64,000 nucleotides of DNA. Origin: Stomorhina lunata. Lineage: Eukaryota; Arthropoda; Insecta; Diptera; Rhiniidae. The notes beneath the pieces were generated by a model. It searched no databases and was not told the origin of the DNA. It saw only the letters and a program-made list of their open reading frames with translations. Shown piece by piece: positions 38,263 through 50,066 of this stretch; position 1 is the first letter of the stretch; the number at the start of each line of letters is the position of its first letter. Position numbers and translations under genes: made by a program. The stretch lies in NCBI GenBank assembly GCA_933228675.1, contig OW121740.1, forward strand, positions 160,838,306-160,902,305, written 5' to 3'.

Positions 38263-38928
38263 AATGAAACCAATTCTATCCAAAACTCGGGCCATTCAGA
38301 ATTAATTACAATTTTAATTACAAAGTACATGTACTTACTTTAATAACCTAGAAGTAATTCGTAGGGTATGTTGTAGTCATTACAAGGTAACCACTTACCA
38401 GAGTACATTACTAAATTTTTGGTCTATGTAATTTCCGGTAAAGGCAAAATAAGAGCTAGGCTCAAATGTAGACCTATTGTTACTAAATTCCGGTTATTGG
38501 CTTATATTAACAAAATACTTAATAGTGAAAACTTTTGGCAAACAACTAAGTTGTCTTTAGATTTAAAGGCGTTTTTGTTATTTTTTAGAATGTGTCTTGT
38601 CGACTCCAGTATCCCTGGAAGGTAGTCCTGTGGAAGATATTCGAAATAATAATAACAGGGGTTAGTCTCGGACCAACAAAACACATCTGTGAAAATATTA
38701 TTAAATGATCTTTAAAATTATATTATGAAATATTAACAAAATTTCATATTTAACATCGGTTTTTTTTTAGTTTAGGACCAGCACTCAGGGGATGACCCCT
38801 ACCTATGCAGTGCATTGTGTTGGAAGTATGAAAATAGGTTATGGGAGGAAGGATAGGATAGATGAAGTAGTGTTTATGGCTTTGAATTTACATATATTGT
38901 AACTATACTGCTGAAGAACGGATTTAAT
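38263..38928. other. No gene seen
   Basis: Mixed sequence. Frames at 38419-38625 (plus) and 38502-38684 (minus) overlap antiparallel and lack recognisable domains. Confidence 0.35.
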
Positions 38929-39372
38929 TTAGCGTGTTTTTCGGTCTACCGGCCAATCGACCACAAAGGAATGAGCTCTAAAAGAATGACGTGTATTGCG
39001 TAAAAAAAGTCCGAATTTCGGGAATGAGTTCTCTGATTTCGTTAGAGCACATTCCAAAGTATTAACAATTGAACATGTGACACAACTCAGATTGCAACGG
39101 TGCTCCTGTAAATCAATAGAGTTGGATACCTCATTGCCCCGATGAGCACTTTTGCCATTTCCTGCACTCGGTCGAGAAGCTCCAAAGTAGACTTTGAAGC
39201 TCTGGCCCATACATGAGGTGGTATAAATAGTAAGAAGATCAGATGGAGTGAAGTATCTCTTGCACCGTTTTAGAAATCCAAGGCACTTGAATACTTTTTT
39301 AGACACTTAAAAGAGCAAGAGCATCTGAATCCTCAATATGTACACCACCCATTAATACAGATGAAGAAACAT
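38929..39372 (-). pseudogene. Non-LTR retrotransposon reverse transcriptase, C-terminal remnant
   Basis: The minus-strand frame 39306-38929 reads FKCLGFLKRCKRYFTPSDL near its start, then IYTTSCMG, SIDLQEHRCNLSCVT and FLRNTRHSFRAHSFVVDWP. This order matches the tail of insect jockey/I-like reverse transcriptases (LGFL.R..K.F....L...Y.S, LEHRR.V, FLRNTR.....HPFVV). Decayed coding (VSSSVLMGGVHIEDSDALAL) precedes it up to about 39372, ending in a stop just before the frame. The polymerase active-site region and the endonuclease are absent. No poly-A tail was identified. The clade is not resolved. Confidence 0.75.
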
Positions 39373-39530
39373 GGTTTATCGCGCTGTTATACGTAAGCAG
39401 ACAACATCTAAATATTCGCACGACCTCATTCTGAAATTGTTTCTAAATCTTGGTTTAATGATTATTTCATATTTTGTTTCATAGCGCCAACCTCAAGAAG
39501 GCTTAGTCTACATTTAAATTAATATGAATG

Positions 39531-40860
39531 GTACCTGGTTTACCGAGCCTTGCTCGGAGCATTTTAAGGCAAATTTAAAAATGTTCATGTATTTTATTTG
39601 ATAAAGTACTAAACTAATTTTAGAAACAAATTACACAAATATTCAGTTGATTTTGAATTATTTTATTTATTTTGTCCGATCCGATAGTTGCATAGTTTAC
39701 ATTTTTACTAATTTTGATTAATTTTGGAAATTGGTCATACCAACTTAGAAACCTCCGTAGACTCATGCGCAACAAACATTGCTAAAGATAATAGCCTGAT
39801 CAAATGCGCAGTTTACGATTTAATTCATTTTTAGTAGTTTTAAGCGCCACCTGTTGGAAGTTATTAGTACCAACTAAAAAACCTTCGTCTGTTCATGCGT
39901 AACAACTTCACTAATAGTTAACATGATCAAATGCACAGTCTACGATTTAATTCACTTTAAGTAATTTTCAGTGGCGCCACCTGTCGGAATTTGGTCACAC
40001 CAATTAATAAACCTTCGTAGGCTTATCCGCAATAACTTTGCTAAATATCATAGCATGATCAAATACACAGTTTACGATTTAACTTTGAGTAATTTTCAGC
40101 AGCGTCACCTGTCGGAAGTTGTTCGCACCAACTAAAAAGCCTTCGCCGGCTCATTTGCTACAACTTTGCTAAAGATCATAGCATGATGAAATGCTCCACC
40201 TGTCGGAAATTAGTCTTACTAACTTAAAAACCTTCGCCGGCTTATCCGCAACATCTTCGCTAAAGAGGATAACATGATCGAATGCATAGTTTATTATTCT
40301 ATTAAGAACATACATACAGACAAACATTCATTTGTTTGAAAGCTATAACATTATTAATTTTTTCCCCTTTTTGGTACCAATTGAATTCTGTACATTCTAT
40401 TAAAATGAAGTTAACATAATGTTCTTATTCATTTTACTTTTTGAGATATTAAGTTCTTATGTTATTCCTTTTTTTACCCATTTTGGCCCCAAAATCAACA
40501 AAGTACAAAATACGTGTTCAATATTTCTTTCACATCTATTGACTGCAGTACAAAGTTCCTTTCTATATTCTTTGGTTTAAAAATAAGAGTGGGTTAAAAA
40601 GTACCAGAAAAAACTATTTTCACCCTTTTTTACCCCCTATTCGACATAGTTTCAAAAAGTACCAAACACCTGTCCGCTTATTTTCATAGCTACTCAAAAC
40701 TTAATTTTTATTTTGTTTCTATACCTATTACTTTAGGAGATATAACGTTTTTGATTTTTTCCCCTTTTTACCCGTTTTAGCCCTCTTAGAGGCAAATCTT
40801 CCAAAAGTCCCTTCTTACTCGACCTATATATCAAAAAAGGTACCCACTGTAAAATTGAGC
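39531..40860 (-). mobile_element. Family B (Helitron-like), copy 3
   Basis: Begins (plus view) GTACC, 12 bases before a perfect hairpin CCGAGC-CTT-GCTCGG at 39543-39557. It then has tandem units with GCGCCACCTGTCGG at about 39842, 39974, 40103 and 40195. The distal part extends beyond copies 1 and 2 through GGAGATATAACG to GGTACCCACTGTAAAATTGAG, matching the 31441-32290 relative. The base before it is G, not A, so its insertion site does not show the clean A|T of the other two. The distal end is uncertain. Confidence 0.65.
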
Positions 40861-41117
40861 TTGAAAAATCACTTGTTGGGTCATATTGACCCAAAGGGTA
40901 TTAAATGTATTAAATGTGTAAATAATGTTTTGAAATGTGGAGGTTGGAGGAGCAATTTTAATTTTATTATTTTCTTTTATATTTATAATTTTCATCCCTG
41001 TAATGGACAAATTAAAGTTTCACGTTCATATCTAATTATTTAAATTGGCCCAAGGAGTGTATAAGGGATAATACCATTATTGATTTAAAAGCGCAAGCCT
41101 CAGGTCAAAAAGGAAAA
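40861..41117. other. Spacer without gene
   Basis: Contains AAATCACTTGTTGGGTCATA and similar unique-looking text. The 62-codon frame at 40855-41043 straddles the B end and is not supported. Confidence 0.35.
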
Positions 41118-41119
41118 TA

Positions 41120-42409
41120 AAGAGTGTTCTAAAAAAAATATGCATTTACTATTTTAGACAAAATTTATCCATAGTGCAAGAAATAATTTATTTTTTGATT
41201 AAGTTAGTTTCTATAGATATGTCAGATACTATTATTTTAGAAATTATTAATTTTCAATAGTTATTTCAATCAAAATGGACTGCGAAAAAAAGTTCGTGAA
41301 AATATAATTAAAACTTTTCAAAAAAATCCGTCATGGACTTTTAAAAAAATAGCTAAAAATTTGAAAGTTGACCCTCGAACGGTTTCTAATGCCATCAGAC
41401 GGTATAAGGAAAACCTGAGCATTGAAAGAAAACCTGGATTAGGGAGGAAAAAAGGTCCTACAGATATTGGTAAGGCAAAAGAAGTCGAGCGACTCTTTCG
41501 AAGAGCGCCTAACACTTCTTTAAGAAAAGCAGCTCGTACGGTGAAATGTTCCACGAATTTTGCACATAGAGTCAAAGCTTATGCTGGACATACAAAGTCC
41601 AAAAGGTTCCAGATCGCAATGCTATAAAGAACTTAGAAGCAAAAAAACGAGCGAAAAAATTGAAGTCTGATTTTATAAAAAAATACACCTGTTGTGTGAT
41701 GGATGATGAAACATACGTACTGGCAGACTTTTCTCAACTTCCTGGTCAAGATTTTTATGTTGCTGATAAACGGGGCAATGTTCGGCAAGAGTTTCGCACA
41801 AAAAAAACAAACAAAATTCCCTAAGAAGTTTCTCGTGTGGCAAGCTATTTGCAGTTGTGGCAAAAGAAGTAAAGTATTTGTGGCATCTGGCACAATAAAC
41901 ACAGAATTTTATATAAAGGAGTGCCTACAAAAATGGTTGTTACCCTTTTTAAGAGAGCACAGAGTGACTACATTTTTTTGGCCCGATTTGGCATCATGCC
42001 ATTATGGAAAAAAGGCACTTGAGTGGTACTCAAAGAATAATGTAATTTTTGTACCACGAGAGGCAAATCCACCTAACTGTCCAGAACTTCGGCCTGTGGA
42101 AAGGTATTGGGCTCTGGTAAAAAAGGAATTAAAGAACACAGGAAAGATTTCCAAGAACATGTCCGATTTTAAGCGCAGGTGGAACACATGCTCCAAAAAG
42201 GTATCAAAAGCTACTGTAAAATCTTTAATGGGAGGGTTTCCGAAAAAAGTCGATAATTTTGCAAAACCCGAGTACTAAGTAAACATTTTAATGCTAAATG
42301 ATTTTGTATAATATGTCATTATATTTGCGTATTTTGTAGAGTTTTTATATTAAAAGGTTTGATTTTTATTTAAGAAAATCCAACTACAAATTTTATTTAG
42401 AGCACTCTT
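41120..42409 (+). mobile_element. Tc1/mariner transposon, copy 1 (TA target duplication)
   Basis: Terminal inverted repeats AAGAGTGTTCTAAA (left) and AAGAGTGCTCTAAA (right, inverted) are flanked by TA at 41118-41119 and 42410-42411. At 1290 bp this is a normal size for the group. It encodes one transposase, now broken. A second, very similar copy lies in opposite orientation at 59357-60652. Confidence 0.9.
41275..42278 (+). pseudogene. Tc1/mariner transposase, three frameshifts
   Basis: Starts MDCEKK; a helix-turn-helix region follows (TFKKIAKNLKVDPRTVSNAI), then a GRKKG linker, and the DDE domain with MDDETY (first Asp), FWPDLASCHYG (second Asp) and RPVERYW (Glu). By my count 38 residues lie between the second Asp and the Glu, so a DD38E spacing; the subgroup is not firmly named. 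Compared with the other copy it has lost one A in the poly-A run near 41286, lost 7 bases near 41585 (after AAAGCTTATGCTG) and gained one A near 41803-41810. Each shifts the frame, so no full-length protein can be made. The downstream catalytic half is otherwise open to 42278. Confidence 0.88.
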
Positions 42410-42411
42410 TA

Positions 42412-42801
42412 TAAAAACACATGCAAATATTGACTTTCGTAGATTTTCCCAGAACTATTTATGCCACAAAAAAAATAAAAAGTGTATTTTTAGAAACAAA
42501 ATTTCGAAATTTTACTTTAAATTGAGATTTTAATAAAAACCTTCTTGATAAAAATTTAAATATTGAAAGCGAAGTATATTTAAATTTGAAATTTTTTAAA
42601 TCAAAACAGCTTTAAATATAGATGTTAGTAGTTTCAAAAATATATCAATCTAAAATCGAATGCACAATCGGCCAGAAATCAAAAATGTCGAAAATTAATT
42701 TATTTGAAATATTTTTTTTAAAAAGTATACTATCATTTTAATCTCTACTATTTCGTTGAAGGTGATGACTAAAAGTTTTATATTTACAAATGTATATGTT
42801 A
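42412..42801. other. No gene seen
   Basis: AT-rich spacer between the transposon and a family A copy. Confidence 0.35.
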
Positions 42802-43624
42802 AACAAGTAAGAAAGCGCTATAGTCGGTCAAGCCGACCATACGATACCCTTCACCACTAAGGTCAAAGGTGTTATTTTTCCTGTATAAAGACAAATATTT
42901 GCTAAATTTTTCCATCATACAAACATTTTCTCAAAACGTATACATTCAACCTGTTTCCGTCATTTGGACTTATATGAGAGCTTGGGTCAAATGTTGACCG
43001 ATTATCTCGAAATTTGGCAAATTGATTACAGTTGTTACAAAAAATATGTATGCAAAAAATAAACTTAAAATTTTCATTATCTTGAGATTTACCAGCGTTT
43101 TAGTGATTTTTTGTCTCATTTAGTGCGTTTTTGAAGAAGAGTTTGTATAGGAGCTATGGTCAAATGTGGACCGATTTCAACGAAATTTGCTACAGTGATT
43201 TAGGTTTACATAAGCAGTATTTGTTTTAAATTTCATGAAAAAATATTGATATTTGTGGCCAATATAGCAATTCCGGTAAGTGGGACCTATGGGAGGTACC
43301 ATAGATAATGGACCGATTTTGACCAATTTCAATAGCCATGGTCCCATTATCAAAAAAATTATCTGTGCCAAATTTCATCAAATTATCTTTAGAATTGCGA
43401 CCTGTAGTTTGATTACAAGGTTTACATGGGGGTCCAGCCAGCCGTCCAGCCAGCCAGACGGACGGACGGACGGACGGACAGACGGACATCGCTAAATCGA
43501 CTCAGAAAGTGATTCTAAGTCTATTGGTATACTAAAAGGTGGGTCTAAGACAAATATTTCTATGCGTTACAAACATCAGCAAAAACTTATAATACCCTTT
43601 CCACCTATGGTGGTGAAGGGTATA
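42802..43624 (-). mobile_element. Family A, full-length copy, reverse
   Basis: 823 bp from AACAAGTAAGAAAGCGCT to GTGGTGAAGGGTATA. It has the longest (GTCY)n tract in the window (GACGGACGGACGGACGG near 43469) with doubled CCAGCCAGCC. The hairpin is GTCGG-CTTGA-CCGAC with a shortened loop. The segment CATCAAATTATCTTT (43376-43390) is the intact site into which B is inserted in the 28731 copy. An 87-codon sense frame and an overlapping antisense frame are both open. Confidence 0.9.
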
Positions 43625-45265
43625 ATAAATGTAGTTATTTCAAAAACTTACCTTGAAGCAAACAACAAATAAGTATGAAAATGCGTGTATCAAAAGCGAG
43701 ATTCATTTTCACAGCATAATCCTTTTTCCTTACGCTTTATGTTTGTTTTGTCTATTGTTTTCCTGGTTCCTGCTGGTTTTGTTTGTATTTTCTAACTTTG
43801 TTTTGTTACACTTGTATACATTAGTTCCTTTTTTGGGAGGATTGCTTGAAAATTCTTTAGATTTTTGTATGTGCGATGATAACGTTACATTTTACATTTA
43901 TATTTTATTATATGTGTTTGTTGATATAGGGATATGTATGTTTAAATTTTTGTAGGTGTTTTTGTAAGAATATTGTAGCTGTTAATATTTATGTATAGGT
44001 ATATGTTGCTCAATATATAACTCAATATATAACTTGTGATCGGTTTTATATATATTTTCTTTTTTTTCAAACGTTTTTTTCTTATCTTCCTTTAATCACA
44101 TGTTTTTTTTTCTGTATGTAAATTTATGTCTGTGTAATTTTGTAAAAATATTTGTTTGTATGGGTAATATTTCCGTTCTGTTAGATTTCTTTTGTGTTGC
44201 CTTTTATTCGATATGCCAATTGTTATGTATGTAGATATTTTATCTTTTTTACATTTTCCGATAAATTCGTTTGATTGTTTGTGATGCTTAAGGTATTATA
44301 AGAGGAGCATCAGCATCAGCATCATATCCTTTATGATATTGTGCGTAAAATTTGCAAATTGATATGTTAAAAGTTGATATGTATGATTTAAGGTAACATA
44401 ACCTTTTTTTCTAAGGAAATTGCAAAGTTTTATTGTTATCTTTTTTAAATTTTGTAAAACTTTTCAAGGACTTTTTTTCAAAGGAGAATTAAAGCCATTT
44501 ATGTTATTTTCGTATTTAAGTTCTTTTTTGTTGTATTTAGGATTTTTTTTAATTTTTCTCTTGGTACTTTTATTTAAAATTTTTCAATTTCTTTTTATTT
44601 TTTCTCTTATTTTCATTATTTTTTTTCTAAATTATTCACTTTCTTGTTAATTTCACTTTATCAGTTTGATAGCTTAACTTTTTCTTCAGCATTTTTTCTA
44701 TTCTCGTTTTCCTTTCATTCATTTCCTTGAGCCAATTTATTTGCTTGAAATATTTTTCATTGTAAACTCCTTCCAACTCAAATATTTCTAGGCTAAATAA
44801 CAACTTTTTTTGCTGCAGCAAATTTTCCTTTTTCCTCTTCAGTGAAATTCTTTAGTTTCTGTGACTGTGTCTGTGACCAGGTGTCATTTATTGCTAAATT
44901 TTTCTTTTCAGATTTTTATTTCTTTGTTTTCTTGTCATTGTATTTTAACGTATTTGCTATCGTTTCAGTTATTTTGTAGCTGAAAATAAATTAGAATTAA
45001 ATTTAAAATTTAGTTTTAGTACTTTTAAATAAATATTGATTGTTTAAATAGCTATAAATTATTTTTTTTTTCACAGTAAAATTGCTTTTTTTAATGGAAT
45101 GATGGAACAGAAAATACAATTTCACACCAATTGAGCGAATTAAATTTATGCAAATACAATCATTTAAACAAGAGCACATTTCATTGAATTCAATTTAAAT
45201 TTGAAAGGTAGGCAGATAAATATTTATTGTATTTTACTCAAGGGTGTCCCAGAAAATTAAGGAAA
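43625..45265. other. No gene seen; strongly T-rich on the plus strand
   Basis: 43640-44640 is rich in TTTTGTTT, TTTTTCTT and TGTATGT strings. The hydrophobic frames at 43653-43955 and 44420-44650 reflect this. A GCATCAGCATCAGCATCA run lies at about 44307-44324. Confidence 0.45.
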
Positions 45266-45269
45266 ATAA

Positions 45270-47060
45270 CTCAAATTTATAAATAAAAAAATTTTCGATA
45301 TTAAAACCTTCTATAGAAACGTTTCTCATCTTTAAATTTTCTATAGAAATTCCAATAATTTTTCCCGTCATTAATGATTGCCCTACAAAAAATTTTTTAT
45401 AGATAATGTTTCGTTATTGAAAAATTTTCTTAACAGAATTTTTGCTATTGAAAATTTTGTAAAAAAAAAATATTTTAAAGAAAACTTTTTGTTATCGAAA
45501 AATTTTCTAAAAAAAATATTTCGCTATTTAAAAACTTTCTTAAGAAAATTTTTCGTTATTGAAAAATTTTCTAGGAAAAAATTTTCTAAAGAACATTTTT
45601 CGTTTGAAAAGTAAATTTTTCGTTATTGAAAAATTTTCTAAAGAAAATTTTTAAGAAATTGGCTATAGAAAATTTTTCCCTATTTCAAAAATTTTCAATA
45701 GAAAATTTTTCGTTATTTTAAAAATTTTCTTTAGAAAATGTTTCTAAAGAAATAAAACTCTCTTTAGAAAATTTTCCTGTATTTTTTAAATTTTCAATAG
45801 AAAATTTTTCGTTATTCAAAAATTTTCTATAGAAAATTTTTCGTTATTTTAAAAATTTTCTACAGAAAATTTTTCGTTATTTTAAAAATTTTCTATAGAA
45901 AATTTTTCGTTATTTTAAAAATTTTCTATAGAAAATTTTTCGTTATTTTAAAAATTTTCTATAGAAAATTTTTCGTTATTTTAAAAATTTTCTATAGAAA
46001 ATTTTTCGTTATTTTAAAAATTTTCTATAGAAAATTTTTCGTTATTTTAAAAATTTTCTATAGAAAATTTTTCGTTATTTTAAAAATTTTCTATAGAAAA
46101 TATTTCGTTATTTTAAAAATTTTCTATAGAAAATTTTTCGTTATTTTAAAAATTTTCTATAGAAAATTTTTCGTTATTGTAAAAATTTATATTATAAAAA
46201 TTTTTAAAAATTTTCTATAGAACATTTTTCGTTATTTTAAAAATTTTCTATAGAACATTTTTCGTTATTCAAAAATTATCTATAGAAAATTTTTCGTTGT
46301 TCCAAAATTTACTATAACAAATTTTTCGTTATTCAAAAACCTTCCACAGCAAATTTTTCTTTAGAAAATTTTTCTGTATTTTTAAAATTTTCTTTAGAAA
46401 ATTTTTCGTTATTCAAACACTTTCTATAGAAAATTTTTCGTTATTTTAAAAGTTTTTTATAGAATATTTTTCGTTATTTTAAAAATTTTCTATAGAAAAT
46501 TTTTTGTTATTTTTAAAATCTCCCATAGGAAAGTTTCATTATTTCTAAAATTTTCTACAGAAAAATGTTCGTTATAGAAAATTGTTTGTTAATTTTTTAT
46601 TGAAAAAATGTTCTAAAGAAAATTTTTCGTTATTTTAAAAGATTTTTCTTCAAAGTTTTTTGTAATTTAAAAAATTTTCTATGGAAACTTATGTTTACAA
46701 ATGTTTAAAGAGGAAGTTTTTCGTTACTAAACAATTTTTTGCTATTTTAAAATTTTGTAAAAAAATTTCTACAAATTTTTAGTTATAGCTTTTAAAGAAA
46801 ATTTTTCGTTATTTAATATTTCAAAGAAAATTTTTAAGTTACAGAATTTGAATAAAAATATTTCTGAAGGAAATTATCTATAAAAAATTTTTCGACCAAA
46901 AATTTTTCAAAGAAAATGTTTCGTTATAGAAATTTTTAACAGAAAATTTTCTGTAGAAAGTTCTTAGTTTTAAAATGTTTTCTCTAAAAACTAGAATAAA
47001 AGTTTCATTTTAAAAATGTTGGTATAGAAATTTTTTAGTTAAAAAATCCGTTTATATACA
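45270..47060. repeat. 33-bp AT satellite array (CGTTATT type)
   Basis: Unit about TATAGAAAATTTTTCGTTAT plus TTTAAAAATTTTC, period 33. It is almost perfect across about ten units from 45830 to 46190 and decays outward. The 78-codon Phe/Lys-rich frame at 45378-45614 is satellite translation. Confidence 0.9.
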
Positions 47061-47959
47061 GTTTTCAATTTAAAATTGATATTTATAACTTTGCTTTAAA
47101 CAAATCAAAATATTTTGTTCCTTAATATATGTAATTTCCAGAAGTTAAAAAGTGGTTAAATTTAAAAAAAAATCTGTTTAAATAGCAAGTAAAATGTTTT
47201 AAAACCAAAAAAATTTGTTGTTAACACATGTGGAAAAATTCTAAAAATAGTACTAAAATAATTTAATTTAAAAAAATGTTATTTTACATTAAACATGTAC
47301 AAATATTTTTGTAAAAAATCCCTTTCTAGCGACTTTTCGTAATATTGTGTAATATCTAATGCAAAAGTTCTGCTAATAAATTATTTAATTTATCGTGGGC
47401 TTTTGAGAACTGTAGGAGTTAAACATAAAAAGTATCCCCATGGCATTTGTTTTTACATTCATTTAAGTTACATACGTTTTTCAAGGAAACATGTAAGCGG
47501 ATGTTGTGTGTTTTTTTATATATCAACCAGTTCAACTTCCGGCTAATAGGTTATAAATTGTGAGTTTAATTTACGAGGGCCAAGTGACAAGTTGAGCCGA
47601 AGTGCAACATGCATTGACTTTTAACGTCTTTGTTAAGTTATAAGTATCACTGGGATTAGTTGAAGGGTTTTTTATAATTAATGTTAGCTATAAATTAAAA
47701 AAGAGCGCATCATTTAAGATTTGAGTTAAAGTTAAAAGTGCACAGTTGTGCAAAATAGCCTAGAAACAAATTAAAATCCAATATATAGCAACAAAATACA
47801 TGGCTCGAGAGAACAAAGATGTTTAATCTCGAACATTGTTGCCACAAAACTTTTATTTTTGTAAGCATTGGGAATATTTTTGTAAATATTGAGAATATTT
47901 TTGAAAACAGAAATAAATTCTAATACTAAACAATTTTAGATTTTTATATTTTTTAGACA
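47061..47959. other. No gene seen
   Basis: Unique-looking AT-rich spacer between two satellite arrays. The 47330-47660 part is somewhat less AT-rich but shows no frame or repeat match. Confidence 0.4.
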
Positions 47960-49750
47960 TTTTCGAAAAATTGTTCCATAAAAATTTTATTTTATAGAAA
48001 ATTTTTCGATCTAAATATTTTTCTGTAAAATTTTTGATAAAAATATTTTAATATCAAAAAATTTTCAAAACTTCTATAGAAAAAGTCTTAATAAAAAAAT
48101 CTTCTGTAGAAAAATTTTTGATAAAAAAAATTTCTATAGAAAAATTTTTGACAAAAAAAATTTCTATAGAAACATTTTTGATAAAAAAATTTTTTAAGAA
48201 AACTTTTGATAAAAAAATTTTCTATAGAAAAATTTTTGATAAAAAAAATTTTTGATAAAAAAATTTTCTATAGAACAATTTCTGATAAAAAAAAATTTCT
48301 ATAGAAAGTTTTTTGATAAACTTTTAATGGAAAAATTTTTGATAAAAATTTTCCTTGGAAAATATTTTGATAAAAAATTTTCTATAGAAGAATTTTTGAT
48401 AAAAAAAATTTTCTATAGAAAAACTTTTGTAAGAAAATTTTTTATACAAAATTTTTTCACAAAAAAGTTTTTGATAAAAAAATTTTTATAGAAAAATTTT
48501 TTATATTTTTTTATTTTTGTAAGAAAATTTTCAATAGAAAAATTTTTGATAAAAAAAATTAAAAACAAAAATCGATTGAAAAATTTTTCCATATAAAACT
48601 TTTCTATATAAAATTTTTGATAAAAAATTTTGTATAAAAAATTTTTATATAAAAAAATTTTTATAGAAACATTATTGATTAAAAATTTTCTTTAGATAAA
48701 TTTTTGATAACAAAATTTTCTATAGAAAAATCATTCATAAAAAAATACTTTATAGAAAATTTTTTGATAAACAAATTTTCTATAAAAAATTTTTGATAAA
48801 AAAATTTTTTTTTATAAAAAATAAATTTTCTATAGGAAAATTATTGATAAAAAATTCTCTATAGAAACATTTTTTATAAAAAAATTTTCTATAGAAAAAA
48901 TATTTATCAAAGTTTGTATAGAAAAATTTTTGCTAAAAAAATTTCTATAAAAATAAAAACATAACAATAATGAATATAAAAATTTTTGATAAAAAATTTT
49001 CCATATAAAAATTTTTGATAAAAAATATTTTCTATAGAAAAATTTTTGATAAAAAAAAATTTCTATAGAAAAATTTTCTATAAAAACTTTTTTAAAGAAA
49101 ATTTTCTATAGAAAAATTTTTGATATAAAATTTTCTATAGAAAAATGTTTGATAAAAAAATTTTCTATAGAAAATTTTTGATAAAAAAAAATTTTCCATA
49201 TAAAAATTTTTGATAAACAATTTTTATTTGGGAATTAATTATTCGAACTTTAGAATTAATTGAAAATTTTGATATAAAAATTTTTGATAAAAAATTTTCT
49301 ATAAAAAATTTTTAATAAACAAGTTTTCTATAAAAAAATTTTTGAATGAAAATTTTCTATAGAAAAATTTTTTGATAAAAAATTTTCCATATAAAAATTT
49401 TTGATAAAAATATTTCTATAGAAAAATTTTTGGTAAAAAAATTTTCTATAGAAAAATTATTGATAAAAAAATTTTCTATAGAAAAATTTTTGATAAAAAA
49501 ATTTTCTATAGAAAAATTTTTTGATAAAAAATTTTCCATATAAAAATTGTTGATAAAAATATTTCTATAGAAAAATTTTTGGTAAAAAAATTTTCTATAG
49601 AAAAATTTTTGATAAAAAAATTATCTATAGAAAAATTTTTGATAAAAAAATTTTCTTTAGTAACATTTTGATAAAAAAATTTTCTATAGAAAAATTTTTG
49701 TTAAAAAATTTTCTATAGAAACGTTTTTGATAAAAAAATTTCCTATCAAA
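47960..49750. repeat. 30-bp AT satellite array (TTGATAAAA type)
   Basis: Unit about ATAGAAAAATTTTTGATAAA plus AAAATTTTCT, period 30. It contains the foreign 37-bp motif GGGAATTAATTATTCGAAC... at 49230-49266, also found beside the palindrome at 23189-23225. Frames at 48252-48491, 49357-49539 and 49625-49846 are satellite translation. Confidence 0.9.
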
Positions 49751-49754
49751 ATAC

Positions 49755-50066
49755 AACTTCATTTGTTGCTGTAAAGGGCTAAAAAGTTTATTCCGGGATG
49801 ATACCCCTACGTGAGGTATCGGAAATAGTAGTCCGAGTTTGCTCAAAAAGCATAGGGATCATCCTTTGGCCAAGATGGCCAAGTCTGTGCCGAATTTTAT
49901 CTTTGAAGTTACGACCTGTACATTGATAACGAGCTAACATGGATATCCATTAAGCTAGCCAAACGGACATCGTTAAAACAACTCAGGGAGTGATTCTGGG
50001 TCGATTGGTATACTAAAAGTTGGGTATCAGAACAAACCCCTCCACCTATGGTGGTGAAGGGCATAA
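49755..50066 (-). mobile_element. Family A, decayed 5' part, reverse
   Basis: GTTACGACCTGTACATTGAT, a degenerate tract (GCTAGCCAAACGGACATCG), GTGATTCTGGGTCGATTGGTA and CCACCTATGGTGGTGAAGGG identify it. The hairpin end is missing. Confidence 0.65.

Noticed and set aside
38929..39306. Host gene exon of 125 codons
   Set aside because: The motif order matches a non-LTR reverse transcriptase tail and the upstream coding sequence is broken by a stop.
43280..43495. Antisense frames in family A (MGPMGGTI...) as genes
   Set aside because: They recur because family A is repeated, and both strands are open; without selection data neither is called a gene.
48252..49846. Phe/Lys/Ile-repeat reading frames as proteins
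   Set aside because: They are in-frame translations of the 30-bp satellite (period divisible by three); the 33-bp array at 45378-45614 behaves alike. There is no start context or domain.
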